Below, one piece after another: positions 27,697 to 37,475 of a stretch of DNA of 64,000 nt. The translations under genes and the position numbers were made by a program. The notes beneath the pieces are model-generated. The model did no database searches. It was not told where the DNA came from and saw nothing but the letters and a program-made list of their open reading frames with translations. The stretch's first letter is position 1. Every line of letters begins with the position of its first letter. The DNA is from CAVRUZ01 sp963724495 (GTDB lineage Bacteria; Actinomycetota; Actinomycetes; Propionibacteriales; DAIQRJ01): contig CAVRUZ010000006.1 in NCBI GenBank assembly GCA_963724495.1, positions 1-64,000 on the forward strand, read 5' to 3'.

Positions 27697-28291
27697 CGGT
27701 CGCCGGTCCGCCGGAAGTCGGCTCCTCGTCCAATGCGTCGACCAGGGTCTCCTGCAGCCAGCCGAGCCAGGCGTACACCTCGAAGGTCCAGCGGGTCGGG
27801 TCCTCGTCGGGCAACGACTCGAACCGGTCCTCCGGGTCGTCCTCGGAGACGTCGAGCCTGGTGCCGAGCGTCAGCCGGAGGTCGTTGAGTGTGCGCAGGA
27901 ACAACAGCGCGTCGTCTTCGCCGAGGTCGAGCGTGATCCGGTCGGACTGGCTTGCGTCACCGAGATCGTCGATCACGGCCTGCGCGCCGTCGACCTTCGC
28001 CGTTCGCAGATCGGCCTCGGTGAAGCGCCGGAACTCCCCGGCCTGCTCCTCGTCGTCATAGGCAGGCGGGAGCAGTCGGTGCAGGACCGGGTCGCTCGGC
28101 GGCTCGGTCGAACCCATCCGGCCGATGAGCTGCGCCAGTTCGTCGTCCCCACCGGTCTCGCCGCGCTCCACCCGGTCGTCACTCAGCAACTCGACCAGCT
28201 GCCCCAGCAGGTTGGTGAGGACGACGGCCTCCTCACCGGCGAGCGAACAGGTGATGGTCCCCTCTTCCGTCCGGACGAAACGCGTGGCCAC
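27689..28291 (-). CDS. DUF2017-family protein
   Basis: 200 residues, very acidic. The N-terminus TRFVRTEEGTITCSLAGEEA and VLTNLLGQLVELLSDD, plus the C-terminal RWTFEVYAWLGWLQETLVDA, are typical of DUF2017, an actinobacterial family almost always located between clpS and murI. Function unknown; the location suggests a link to ClpS-dependent proteolysis (inference). It starts 4 bp after clpS ends. Confidence 0.9.
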   Translation of the reverse strand: MATRFVRTEEGTITCSLAGEEAVVLTNLLGQLVELLSDDRVERGETGGDDELAQLIGRMGSTEPPSDPVLHRLLPPAYDDEEQAGEFRRFTEADLRTAKVDGAQAVIDDLGDASQSDRITLDLGEDDALLFLRTLNDLRLTLGTRLDVSEDDPEDRFESLPDEDPTRWTFEVYAWLGWLQETLVDALDEEPTSGGPATDA

Positions 28292-28295
28292 CGGC

Positions 28296-28625
28296 TCAGT
28301 CCCCCGACTTCTGGACGGTCGCCCAGAGGCCGAACCCGTGCATCGCGTTGGCGTCGGTCTCCATCTCCTCGCGGGTCCCGGACGACACCACCGCCTTGCC
28401 CAGCGTGTGCACGTCCATCATCAGCTTGTTCGCCTTCTCGCGTGGATAGCCGAAGTAGCTGCGGAACACATAGCTCACGTAGGACATCAGGTTGATGGGG
28501 TCGTTCCAGACGACCGTGACCCAGGGCAGGTCCGGGACGACGATCTCATCGGTCTCCTCGTCGGTCCTGGTGGCCTCGATCGGCTGCGAGGTCGCGGTGG
28601 GCATGGACACGGGCACGGGAGGCAT
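28296..28625 (-). CDS. clpS: ATP-dependent Clp protease adaptor ClpS
   Basis: 109 residues from ATG 28625; alternative starts a few codons inside (the N-terminus is a disordered Thr/Glu tail). The core has WVTVVWNDPINLMSYVSYVF, whose Asn-Asp and Met line the N-degron pocket, then KLMMDVHTLGKAVVSSGTRE and the final LWATVQ strand. It delivers N-end-rule substrates to ClpA/ClpC. First gene of a leftward operon, diverging from pncB with 59 bp between. Confidence 0.94.
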   Translation of the reverse strand: MPPVPVSMPTATSQPIEATRTDEETDEIVVPDLPWVTVVWNDPINLMSYVSYVFRSYFGYPREKANKLMMDVHTLGKAVVSSGTREEMETDANAMHGFGLWATVQKSGD

Positions 28626-28684
28626 CGTCCCACGCCCGGCTTGCCCACCGCCGCCTCCGGATCGGGCGCCTACGCTGCGCGTCC

Positions 28685-30010
28685 ATGAGCTCTGCGGCCC
28701 GCGGGCCGGCCCTCCTGACCGATCAGTACGAGCTGACGATGGTCTCGGCTGCGCTCAGCACGGGGCACGCCGACCGCGAGTGCGTCTTCGAGATGTTCGG
28801 CCGCAGGCTGCCTGGGCGGCGGCGCTTCGGCGTGGTGGCGGGCACCGGCCGGCTGCTCGACGCACTCCGCGACTTCACCTTCGACGAGCAGGCATTGTCG
28901 TTCCTGCAGGCCGGCAGGATCGTGGACGACGCGGCCCTGGAGTGGCTGGCCGGATACCGCTTCACCGGCGACATCGACGGCTACCCGGAGGGTGAGTGCT
29001 ACTTCCCGGGTTCACCGATCCTGGTGGTTCGGGGCACGTTCGCCGAGGCCGTGGTGCTGGAGACGCTGGCCCTGTCGATCCTCAACCACGACACGGCCAT
29101 CGCCACCGCCGCCGCCCGGATGCGCATCGCGGCCGGCAGCCGACCGCTCGTCGAGATGGGTTCGCGGCGCACGCACGAGCAGGCCGCGGTCGCCGCCGCG
29201 CGGGCTGCCTACATCGCCGGATTCACCTCGACCTCCAACCTCGAAGCCGGCCGCCGCTACGGCATCCCCACCACTGGTACCGCCGCCCACTCGTTCACGC
29301 TGCTGCACAGCGACGAGCGCGCCGCCTTCGCGGCGCAGGTCGCGGCACTCGGCGTTGGCACCACCCTGCTGGTCGACACCTACGACGTTGCGGCGGCGGT
29401 CCGCACGGCGGTCGAGGTCGCCGGTCCCGGGCTGGGTGCGGTCCGGATCGACTCCGGCGACATCGGCGCGGTCGCGCGTGACGTGCGGGCGCAACTCGAC
29501 GAGCTCGGAGCCCGAGACACCAAGATCCTGGTGTCGGGCGATCTCGACGAGTACGCCATCGCCGGTCTGGCCGCGGCGCCGGTCGACGCCTACGGGGTCG
29601 GCACCCAGGTGGTCACCGGGTCGGGAGCGCCCACTGCCGAGCTCGTCTACAAGCTGGTCGCCCGCGCAGACGGTCCGGGGTCCGGCCAGGTGCTGACCGG
29701 TGTCGCGAAGAACTCCGCGGGCAAGCCGACACACAAGGGCCGCAAGTGGGCGCTTCGCCGGCTGTCGGAGACCGGGGTGGCGGAGGCCGAGCTGCTCTCG
29801 ACGCGGGCGGTTCCGGCCGGCGACACGAACGACCGCCCGCTCCTGGTGCCGATGGTGCGCGGCGGCGAAGTCGTGCACGAGCAGTCACTGCTGGATGCGC
29901 GCGATCGGCTGACAGCGGCGCTGGCCGAGCTGCCGGGAGTGTCGCTGTCGCTGTCGGCGGGTGATCCCGCGATCGACACGACCTACCTCGAGGAGGTCCC
30001 CACCTCCTGA
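28685..30010 (+). CDS. pncB: Nicotinate phosphoribosyltransferase
   Basis: 441 residues, full length. LLTDQYELTMVSAAL is the family N-terminus; ESMGSRR-like VEMGSRRTHEQAAV, TSNLEAGRRYGIPTTGTAAH with the phosphorylated His, VRIDSGDIGAVA binding PRPP phosphate, and VGTQVVTGSGAPTAELVYKL. It makes nicotinate mononucleotide from nicotinate and PRPP in the NAD salvage pathway, with ATP hydrolysis. The divergent clpS/pncB arrangement is common in actinobacteria. Confidence 0.95.
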   Translation: MSSAARGPALLTDQYELTMVSAALSTGHADRECVFEMFGRRLPGRRRFGVVAGTGRLLDALRDFTFDEQALSFLQAGRIVDDAALEWLAGYRFTGDIDGYPEGECYFPGSPILVVRGTFAEAVVLETLALSILNHDTAIATAAARMRIAAGSRPLVEMGSRRTHEQAAVAAARAAYIAGFTSTSNLEAGRRYGIPTTGTAAHSFTLLHSDERAAFAAQVAALGVGTTLLVDTYDVAAAVRTAVEVAGPGLGAVRIDSGDIGAVARDVRAQLDELGARDTKILVSGDLDEYAIAGLAAAPVDAYGVGTQVVTGSGAPTAELVYKLVARADGPGSGQVLTGVAKNSAGKPTHKGRKWALRRLSETGVAEAELLSTRAVPAGDTNDRPLLVPMVRGGEVVHEQSLLDARDRLTAALAELPGVSLSLSAGDPAIDTTYLEEVPTS

Positions 30011-30031
30011 CTCGAAGGTGCGGCGGCTAGG

Positions 30032-30241
30032 TCACCCCTTGCCGATCTGCTTGCGGGCCACGTTCTTCAGGCGCCGCTTCTGGGTGGAGTCGAGCATCGC
30101 GTACCCGACCAAGGGAATGCCGACCACCGCGAGGAGGATCAGCAGAGCCACCCACGCTGGAAGCCACCATAGCAACAGTGCCGACACGGCGACGCCGCCG
30201 ATCAGATACCCGGTCTGGCGTTGCACGTCATCCTCCGTCAT
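30032..30241 (-). CDS. Small membrane protein
   Basis: 69 residues with a near-continuous hydrophobic hairpin (TGYLIGGVAVSALLLWWLPA, WVALLILLAVVGIPLVGYAM) and a basic C-terminus (DSTQKRRLKNVARKQIGKG). Two helices. Family not recognised. It converges with pncB 21 bp away and diverges from the phosphatase gene. Confidence 0.7.
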   Translation of the reverse strand: MTEDDVQRQTGYLIGGVAVSALLLWWLPAWVALLILLAVVGIPLVGYAMLDSTQKRRLKNVARKQIGKG

Positions 30242-30315
30242 GGTCCGGCCGGCCAGCGGCTGGCGAGCGGTTCCCGGTCACCGTACCGGCCGCGCACCAT
30301 CGATAGGCTCGCGAC

Positions 30316-31168
30316 GTGACGCGATCAGAAGATGCAGTCTCCCGCGGCCGGAGCGAGGTGCCGGAGGCGCAGGCCCTCGCCGGCGAGCGTTGGATCGAAC
30401 TGGCCGGCGTGGTGAATCTGCGCGACGCCGGCGGGCTGGTGACATCCGACGGTCGTACGGTCGCGCACGGGCGCTTGCTCCGGTCGGCGAACCTGCAACG
30501 CGCGACACCCGCTGATATCAGTGTGCTGACGAACGACCTCGGGCTCACGGACGTGATCGACCTGCGGTCCGACTTCGAGCTCGATCGCGAGGGCCCGGGA
30601 CCCCTCACGGAGGTTCCCAGCGTCCGGCAACACCACCTGTCCCTGCTGCCCGAGGACGTGCTCCCCGACGCACCGCCACGGAACCGCGATGGCGACGAAC
30701 TGCTGCCGTGGCAGACCGATGCCATGAAGGAACGAGAGGCACAGGGTCAGGAATGGTCCTACCTGGGCTACCTGTCCGACCGGCCGGACAGCATCCTGCA
30801 GTCGATGCGCGTCATCGGCTCCGCCGAGCGGTGCCGTGCTCGTCCACTGTGCGGCCGGCAAGGACCGGACCGGGGTCGTCACGGCCCTCGCCCTGGAGGT
30901 GGCGGGCGTGCCGCGGGAGGCGATCATCGCCGACTACCTGCTGAGCAACGACCGGCTCGACCATGTGAACGACGCCCTGCTCTCCACGCCGACCTACGCC
31001 CATTCGCTGCGCGGTCGCGACCGAAGCACGCTGCTCGTGGTGGCTGACACCGTGCGGCGTGTCCTCGAGTCGCTGGATCCCGTCGGCGGTGCCGCCGGGT
31101 GGCTCTCTTCCGCCGGGCTGACCGATGACGAACTCCAAGCGGTCCGGGTGAAGCTGGGCGTTGCCTGA
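30316..31168 (+). pseudogene. Tyrosine/serine-type protein phosphatase, one frameshift
   Basis: GTG 30316. The N-terminal frame has the family motif VVNLRDAGGLVTSDGRTVAH, GRLLRSANLQRATPADISVL and VIDLRSDFELDREGPG. Near 30815-30828 the frame shifts, and the P-loop appears as LVHCAAGKDRTGVVTALALE, where Cys and Arg of C-x5-R are catalytic. The C-terminus continues to 31168. Reconstructed length about 284. The same fold (PF13350) includes mycobacterial PtpB, which acts on phosphotyrosine and phosphoinositides. One indel separates the parts, so an error is plausible. Confidence 0.75.
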
Positions 31169-31312
31169 CCGGTCGCGGGGATGGCCGGGTACGGACCCGC
31201 CGCACCGATGACTTCCAGCCCCGCTTAGCGTTGGTCAACCCGGAGCGCACCGGCCGACACCGTTCGACGGTCGCCGGGCAGTCGCTCACCTCAGTCACCA
31301 GGAGACCTCCCC

Positions 31313-32491
31313 ATGGCCGAAGGCCGCCGATCCGCCCGCTCCCGTGCTGCCAAGAGGCCAGCCCGCAGGAAGTCCACGACCAGCAGAGCCGCCCGCCCGG
31401 CCGCCACCGGCGGCGCGATCCTGCCGACGTTCGGAGGCACCGCCGGCGTCAGCAGGTTGTCGACGGCGGTCACGCGCTCGGCGAGCGCGGAGAACTTCGA
31501 TGCCAGCAAGGGCGGTGGCGCGCGCTCGAGCGAGGGCACCGGTGCCGAGTGCGCCCGCGAACTGGGGCTGGGATGGAAGGTCTCGCCGAGCATCCGCATC
31601 GACGGCGGCGCGACCGCAGTGCTGGCCGACATCGAGGGTTCCGGGGTGATCCAGCACATCTGGTGCACCACGCACCCGAACCACTGGCGGCACCTCGTGC
31701 TGCGGGTCTACTGGGAAGGTGACGACGAACCGGCGATCGAGTCGCCCATCGGGGACTTCTTCTGCTCTGGCTGGAACACCTTCGCCCAGGTGAGCGCCCT
31801 GCCGATCGCCGCGAACCCGCACGGCGGCCTCAACAGCTACTTCGAGATGCCCTTCCGCCAGAACGCGCGCGTGACGGTCGAGAACATCACCGGCGAGCCG
31901 ATCACCTTGTACTACCAGGTGGACTTCACCCTCGGCGACGTGCCCGACGACGCCGCCTACCTGCACGCGCAGTTCCGTCGAAGCAATCCACTCCCCTACG
32001 CCACCACGCATGTCCTGCTGGACGGCGTCCGCGGAGCCGGCCACTTCGTCGGGACCTATCTCGGCTGGCAGGTCAACAACGACGGCTGGTGGGGCGAGGG
32101 CGAGGTCAAGTTCTACCTCGACGGCGACACCGACTTCCCCACGATCGCCGGCACCGGCACCGAGGACTACTTCGGCGGAGCCTGGAACTTCGACGTCACC
32201 GGCGAGGGTTACACGAACTTCACGACGCCCTACCTCGGGTTCCACCAGTTCCGTCGGCCCGACGGCGCCTACAAGGCCAACAGCCGCTTCGGCATGTACC
32301 GGTTCCACCTGGCCGACCCGGTGCGGTTCGCCGAGGACCTGCGGGTGGACATCCAGGCGCTGGGTTGGCGCAAGGGCGGCCGGTACCTGCCGCTGCAGGA
32401 CGACATCAGCTCGGTGGCCTACTTCTACCTCGACGCGACGTCCACGACCCGGGCCGAACTGCCGGACGCCAACGGCCTCGAGGTGATCTGA
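31313..32491 (+). CDS. GH172-family (DUF2961) glycoside hydrolase
   Basis: 392 residues, ATG 31313 with AGGAG 8 nt upstream. The first 40 residues are basic and Ala/Arg-rich with no export signal, so a cytoplasmic location is likely. The DUF2961 core is clear: GSGVIQHIWCTTHPNHWRHL, YWEGDDEPAIESPIGDFFCS, WQVNNDGWWGEGEVKFYLDG and TIAGTGTEDYFGGAWNF. Glu262/Glu264 and Glu284 are the candidate catalytic residues by position. Characterised GH172 enzymes act on alpha-D-fructofuranosides (difructose dianhydride) and on D-arabinofuranosyl linkages of mycobacterial arabinan. Substrate here is unknown; it may recycle arabinan- or inulin-derived sugars. Followed 12 bp later by an aminotransferase. Confidence 0.88.
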   Translation: MAEGRRSARSRAAKRPARRKSTTSRAARPAATGGAILPTFGGTAGVSRLSTAVTRSASAENFDASKGGGARSSEGTGAECARELGLGWKVSPSIRIDGGATAVLADIEGSGVIQHIWCTTHPNHWRHLVLRVYWEGDDEPAIESPIGDFFCSGWNTFAQVSALPIAANPHGGLNSYFEMPFRQNARVTVENITGEPITLYYQVDFTLGDVPDDAAYLHAQFRRSNPLPYATTHVLLDGVRGAGHFVGTYLGWQVNNDGWWGEGEVKFYLDGDTDFPTIAGTGTEDYFGGAWNFDVTGEGYTNFTTPYLGFHQFRRPDGAYKANSRFGMYRFHLADPVRFAEDLRVDIQALGWRKGGRYLPLQDDISSVAYFYLDATSTTRAELPDANGLEVI

Positions 32492-32503
32492 GACGGTTCC
32501 CGA

Positions 32504-33723
32504 ATGAACCAGCACACCCTCGGGCCGGATCCCGCTGACGGGTCCGGCCCGAGCCCGTTCACGGCGGCAGAGCTCGCCACCCTGAGAGGCTGCTGGCAGC
32601 TGGACCCTGACCGCGCGTTCACCAACCACGGTTCGTTCGGGGCCATGCCCGCGCCGGTCGTCGAACGCGTCAACGAGCTCACCCAGATGGTCGCCAGGAA
32701 CCCGAACCGCTTCTATTCGGTCACTTCACGGGCGCTCATCGCCGACGCTGCCGAGCATGTCGCCGACTTCCTCAACGGCGACGAGCGTGGACTCGCGTTC
32801 GTGGTCAACGCCACTGCCGCGGCCTCGATCATCGCTGCCTCCGCGCGCTTCGAGCCGGGCGACGAGATCATCGTCACCAACCATGCCTACGGAGCCGTGC
32901 GCATGGGGGTGGAGAGATACGCAACCGATGTCGGGGCTGCGTGTATCCAGGTCGACCTGCCGCTCGACCCCGACACCGAACCCTCGTCGCCGCACTCGAG
33001 GCTGCTGTCACCGACCGCACGCGCATGCTGGTGATCGACCAGATCACCTCGCCGACGGCACGGCTGTTCGACGTGGCGGCAGTGGCGCAGCCGTTTGCCG
33101 CACGCGGCATCGACGTGGTGGTGGATGCTGCACACGCTCCGGGCACGCTGCCGGTCGACCTGCGAGCGCTCACCGACGCGGGCGTCACCCTGTGGTTCGG
33201 CAATCTGCACAAGTGGGTCTGCGCACCCCCGGGATGCGGTGTCCTGTACGCAGGACCGCGGCATCGGGGCGACGTGCGCTCACTCGTGGTCTCGTGGGAC
33301 GAACACCTCGGCTACCCGGCCGCCGTCCGGATGCAGGGAACCGCGAATCTCACGTCCTTTCTGGCGGCGCCGACTGCCATCGACTTCCACCGTGGCCTCG
33401 GCTACGAGCGGGTCCGCGACCATGGCGTGCGGCTCGCCCGCGCCGGTGCGGAGCTGGTGGCGTGGACGTTGGGCGTCGAGCCGGTTGCCGGACCCGCACT
33501 GCCCATGCAGCTCGTGCCGCTCGGTTCCGTTAACCCGTGGGACGTGGGTGCGGCGGTGGAAGCGGCGGATTCGCCGGTGGAACTGGCGATCACGACGTTC
33601 GGTGATGCCAGCTTCGTGCGCGTGGCCGCCCACCTCTACAACGACATGGGCGACTACAAGGTCCTTGCCGATGCCCTGTCCGAAAGCCCTTGCCCAGGTC
33701 CTGCACGAATCTCAGCAGGCTGA
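32504..33723 (+). pseudogene. Class V PLP-dependent aminotransferase (isopenicillin-N epimerase-like), one frameshift
   Basis: ATG 32504, 12 bp after GH172, so likely the same transcript. The N-terminal frame has AFTNHGSFGAMPAPVVERVN and EIIVTNHAYGAVRMGVERYA. Near 32972 a missing C shifts the frame from DPDT to RTLVAALEAAVTDRTRMLVI. This second frame holds the PLP-binding VVVDAAHAPGTLPVDL (Asp) and the Schiff-base lysine block WFGNLHKWVCAPPGCGVLYA. It resembles the isopenicillin-N epimerase/cysteine-desulfurase-like clade. About 405 residues after correction. Substrate unknown. Confidence 0.75.
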
Positions 33724-33735
33724 TGCGGTGAGCGG

Positions 33736-34806
33736 TCAGCCGGTGTGATCGAGCCGGGCAACCCCGATCCGGCTGTCGGCCATCCCGTAGAAGACGAACG
33801 TGGTGCCGTCGATCTCTGCGGTCGCTGTGGGGAAGACGACGTTGGGCACGATGCCGTCGCGTTCGTCCTCCGTAGCCGGCGTGAGGAGTGGTTCGGCCGT
33901 ACGCGAGAGAACGCGCGACGGATCGTCGGCGTCGAGCAACATCGCGCCAGCGCTGTAGAACACGCCTTGCTGTTGATCCACACCCGGGGCGAGCACACCC
34001 TGCACTCCGTGGTGGACCAGCAGCCAGCCTTCATCGACCCTGAGCGGCGGCGGGCCGGCTCCGATCTTCAGCGCCTCGAACTCGTACTGGCTCATCGCCA
34101 CCACCCGATGCCCGGCCACGCTCGTCAGTGCCCTGATATCGGCCTGGACAGCGGCCGCGGGCACGTAGGAGATCCAGATGCCCGGCCGGTCGTCGGTCAC
34201 ACCTTCGGGTGGGTGCGTGCCCTCCCCCGGCCGGATCCAGTCGAAGTCCCACGTCGGGCGGTGGAGCATCGCGTAGCAGTCGACGCCTCCGGGCCCCGGC
34301 ACGATCCGGTCGAAGAACACCACGTCCTTGTTGGTGAACAGGTTCAGGTCGCAGCCCAGGTCGTCGTCGTACTGGAAGAGGATCGGGCCCAGCCGCTGCC
34401 ACGTGCGCAGGTCTTCCGACACCGCGAGCGCCGGCCGCGGTCCGAGCGGTCCGAAGGCGACATAGCTCATGACGAACAGGCCGAGGTCCGCCAGGTGGGT
34501 GACCCGAGGATCCTCTACTCCGGCACTGGTCGAGCCACGCTCGAATGCTCGATCGGGCGCCAGGACCACACCTTGCCGCTCCACTCCTGTCGGTACACCG
34601 TCCCGGATCTCGACCCGGCCGATCCCCACCCGGCTGATGTTGCCGGCAGCGACGAGGCGCGGCAGCAGGTAGAGCACGCCATCCGGCGCGATCCCGCAGG
34701 CCGGGTTGAGCACGCCCTCGGCCTCGAGCGGATTCCCGTCCTGCGGGGTCATCAGCACACCGACGCGGGTCAGGGAGTAGGGCACACGTTCTGCGGAGGT
34801 GCTCAC
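33736..34806 (-). CDS. GH130-family glycoside phosphorylase/hydrolase
   Basis: 356 residues from GTG 34806, 29 bp after the corrected stop of the upstream ABC permease. Five-bladed propeller motifs: EAEGVLNPACGIAPDGVLYL, STSAGVEDPRVTHLADLGLF with the likely catalytic Asp, NLFTNKDVVFFD, YAMLHRPTWDFDWI, LLVHHGVQGVL and VFPTATAEIDGTTFVFYGMA. GH130 enzymes phosphorolyse or hydrolyse beta-mannosides; no signal peptide, so it acts inside the cell. Convergent with the aminotransferase gene. Specificity unresolved; the lineage is related to the putative GH130 proteins of actinobacteria. Confidence 0.82.
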   Translation of the reverse strand: MSTSAERVPYSLTRVGVLMTPQDGNPLEAEGVLNPACGIAPDGVLYLLPRLVAAGNISRVGIGRVEIRDGVPTGVERQGVVLAPDRAFERGSTSAGVEDPRVTHLADLGLFVMSYVAFGPLGPRPALAVSEDLRTWQRLGPILFQYDDDLGCDLNLFTNKDVVFFDRIVPGPGGVDCYAMLHRPTWDFDWIRPGEGTHPPEGVTDDRPGIWISYVPAAAVQADIRALTSVAGHRVVAMSQYEFEALKIGAGPPPLRVDEGWLLVHHGVQGVLAPGVDQQQGVFYSAGAMLLDADDPSRVLSRTAEPLLTPATEDERDGIVPNVVFPTATAEIDGTTFVFYGMADSRIGVARLDHTG

Positions 34807-34834
34807 AGCCGGCAAGCCTGGCACACGGCCGCGG

Positions 34835-35625
34835 TCAGCTGCTCGCGCTCGCGTACTGGCGCAGGGCGACCCGCCAGTGGCCGAAGGTGAGCACGCCGGC
34901 GAGCACGACGCCGACACAGGCCACCGGCAGCCACCAACCGACGGCCGGATCCGGTCAGGGCCTGCACCGGCACGGTGCCCAACAAGCCCGCCGGTATCAC
35001 CGTGGCGAACACGATTCGAGCCGCGCGCGGGAAGTAGGTCAGCGGGTACTGCCCTGCCTCACGCAGCATCGACGCGACGTCGGACACCGGTCCCGAGCCC
35101 GACATCCAGAACGCCAGGTAGGAGAGGTTGACCCAGAACAGCGAGAACGCGACCACCCCCACGAGCAGCCAGGCCAGGCCGGCCAGCACACCCACGACGG
35201 TGACGGAGGCATCGGAAACCACCAGGCCGGCAACCAGCAGCACCAGCCCCGTCAAGACGCCGGACAGCTCCGCCGGCCGGATCCAGCGCAGGGCGGTGTA
35301 GAGCGGAGCGCTGACGGGCCGGATCAGCACGAGGTCGAGTTCCCCTTCACGGATGTAGGGATCCATCCGCTGCAGGTTGGGTGCCACGAAGCAGTCGATC
35401 AGCGAGGCGCCGATCCCGTAGGCGCCCACCACTGCGACCGCCAGCGCCGGGGACCAGCCCGCCCGCGTCCCCACCGAAGCCGACCAGCACCAGCACGGGG
35501 ATCAGCGACAGTCCGAGGTCGAGAACCGAGGTCACCATCGTGGTGATGGCCTGCGCCCGGAACTGGAGGTCCCTTGCCACTGCCTGGACGAAGGCCTGTC
35601 GCCAGAGGCGAAGGTGGCGAACCAC
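34835..35625 (-). pseudogene. ABC-2 type permease (DUF990 type), two frameshifts
   Basis: The N-terminal frame (MVRHLRLWRQAFVQAVARDL, SVLDLGLSLIPVLVLVGFGG) shifts near 35471 at a GGGG run and continues AGWSPALAVAVVGAYGIGAS, NLQRMDPYIREGELDLVLIR and several helices. A second shift near 34945 restores WWLPVACVGVVLAGVLTFGH, WRVALRQYASASS and a stop at 34835-34837. The rebuilt protein of about 262 residues with six helices matches the second permease of DUF990-type ABC-2 exporters. Homopolymer context suggests sequencing indels. It is the last gene of the ATPase-permease-permease operon. Confidence 0.75.
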
Positions 35626-35634
35626 TACGCGAGC

Positions 35635-36447
35635 TCATGCGCCCGCCGCCTGGTAGCCACGCAGCCCGACGCGCCAGATCACTGCTGCGCCGCCCGCAAA
35701 GACGGCGAGCCAACCTGCCTGCCACGCGAACCCGGTGGCAACCGATTCGCGGGTGGTACCCAACAGCACCTCGAGGGGAAACGAGAGCATGAACCGGAAG
35801 GGTTGAACGGCCAGAAAGCCTTGCAGCACTTCGGGCAGCAGCACCAGCGGAACGATGCCGCCGGACAGGACCCTCGCGGCCAGCGCACGGGCCCGGTCGA
35901 ACCCGAACACGTCCTCGAACCAGAAGGCCAGGCTGCCGACCATGATGTCGAAGCTGAACGTGATGCCCGCGGCCATGGCGATCGACACGACGAATCCCAG
36001 CCAGCGCAGCGGATTCGTCGGAAGACCGAGTTGCCCGCGGACCAGGATGGCCAGGATCACCACCATCGGCACCATCAGCAGCAGCTTCACCAGCTTCTCG
36101 GCAACGTTGTTGGCCATGCCGTTGAGGTGCGTCGAACACGGCCGCACCAACCATGACGCCAGGTCACCCAGCCGGATGCTCTGCGCGAGGAACCCTGCCG
36201 TCCAGCTCGATGTCAGCATGCTGACGAGACTGACGAGCACGAAGTAGGTGACGAGGTAGTCAGGCCCGACCGGAAGCTGAGCGCCAAGGGACAGGGCGCC
36301 CTGCCACACCAGGAGGGAGATCACCGGGACCACCAGGTTCCCCAACTGGAGCATCAGCAACCAGCCGCGGTACATCATCGTGGTCGACACGTCGCGAGCG
36401 ACGAGAGCGCCGAACACGCGCACCTGGCGCGGGATCACGACGCTCAT
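35635..36447 (-). CDS. ABC-2 type permease (DUF990 type)
   Basis: 270 residues, six membrane helices (for example RGWLLMLQLGNLVVPVISLL and GIVPLVLLPEVLQGFLAVQP). The motif VRPCSTHLNGMANNVAEKLV is typical of DUF990 permeases. ATG 36447 overlaps the ATPase stop (ATGA). Function is export of an unknown substrate together with the frameshifted permease downstream and the upstream ATPase. Confidence 0.85.
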   Translation of the reverse strand: MSVVIPRQVRVFGALVARDVSTTMMYRGWLLMLQLGNLVVPVISLLVWQGALSLGAQLPVGPDYLVTYFVLVSLVSMLTSSWTAGFLAQSIRLGDLASWLVRPCSTHLNGMANNVAEKLVKLLLMVPMVVILAILVRGQLGLPTNPLRWLGFVVSIAMAAGITFSFDIMVGSLAFWFEDVFGFDRARALAARVLSGGIVPLVLLPEVLQGFLAVQPFRFMLSFPLEVLLGTTRESVATGFAWQAGWLAVFAGGAAVIWRVGLRGYQAAGA

Positions 36448-37475
36448 CGGTTCCCACCACCTCCGAAGACCTCCGCCATCACCTGGTCCAGGTCGGCGTC
36501 GGTCACTTCGAGATCGGTCACCGGTCCCCACGTGGTGACCGCCGCCAGTACCTCCGCCAGGTGTGCCCGGTCGACCTCCAGCTCGACAAGACGCGGTTCG
36601 GCCGTGTGCAGCAGGTGCGCGCCGGCAGGCAGCGGATCCGGAGGTGCCACCGGATCGGCGTAGCTGACCCGGATCTGCTTGGCAGGCCGGACCGAACGTG
36701 TCAGCTCACTGAGATCACCGTCGAATCGCTTGTTGCCGTGGTCGATCACGACGACACGCCGGCAGAGAGCTTCGACATCGTCCATGTCGTGACTGGTCAG
36801 CAGCACCGTCGTGCCCAGGTCCCGGTTCACGCGGGCGAAGAACTCACGCACGTTGGCCTTGGCCACCACGTCGAGCCCGATCGTCGGTTCGTCGGCGAAC
36901 AACAGCCTTGGCCGGTGGAGCAGAGCGAGCATCAGCTCGCACCGCATCCGCTGGCCGAGGGACAGCTTGCGAACCGGCACCTTGAGGATGTCGCCGACAT
37001 CGAGGAGTTCGGAGAGCTCGTCGACGGACGAGTCGAAGTCGGCACGCGACAGGTCGTACATCTGCCGGTGCACCAGGAGGGAGTCGTAGCAGGGGACGTC
37101 CCACCACAGCATCGTCTTCTGCCCGAAGACCACCGAGATACTGCGGAGGAAGCCGAACGACCTGTCGGACGGATTCTGGCCGAGTACTTCCAGCTTGCCG
37201 GCCGTGGGGCGGAGCAGGCCGCAGAGCATCTTGATCGTGGTGGTCTTGCCCGCTCCGTTGGGACCGAGCAGACCGACGATCTGGCCTTCGGGTATCTCCA
37301 GGTCGAGGGCTGCGACGGCCGTCCGCGACAGCTGGCGGCGCCGGACAAGGCCCTTGAGCGCACCGCCGATGCCGGGATGTTGCTCGTGGTAGGTGTAGGT
37401 CTTGGTGAGGTCGGAACAGCTCACGGCTGACCGCGGGCTCGGGGAATTGCTTGATGACACGTGCGATTGGGGCAT
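36444..37475 (-). CDS. ABC-2 exporter ATPase of the DUF990-associated type
   Basis: 343 residues from ATG 37475. An early extension HEQHPGIGGALKGLVRRRQL is characteristic of this ATPase subclass. Walker A GPNGAGKTT, Q-loop VFGQKTMLWWDVP, signature LSLGQRMRCELMLAL, Walker B LLFADEPTIGLD, switch LLTSHDMDD. The C-terminal 80 residues form the regulatory-type domain. It energises the two permeases downstream. Related systems (for example viologen exporters) extrude hydrophobic cations, but the substrate here is unknown. Confidence 0.88.
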   Translation of the reverse strand: MPQSHVSSSNSPSPRSAVSCSDLTKTYTYHEQHPGIGGALKGLVRRRQLSRTAVAALDLEIPEGQIVGLLGPNGAGKTTTIKMLCGLLRPTAGKLEVLGQNPSDRSFGFLRSISVVFGQKTMLWWDVPCYDSLLVHRQMYDLSRADFDSSVDELSELLDVGDILKVPVRKLSLGQRMRCELMLALLHRPRLLFADEPTIGLDVVAKANVREFFARVNRDLGTTVLLTSHDMDDVEALCRRVVVIDHGNKRFDGDLSELTRSVRPAKQIRVSYADPVAPPDPLPAGAHLLHTAEPRLVELEVDRAHLAEVLAAVTTWGPVTDLEVTDADLDQVMAEVFGGGGNR

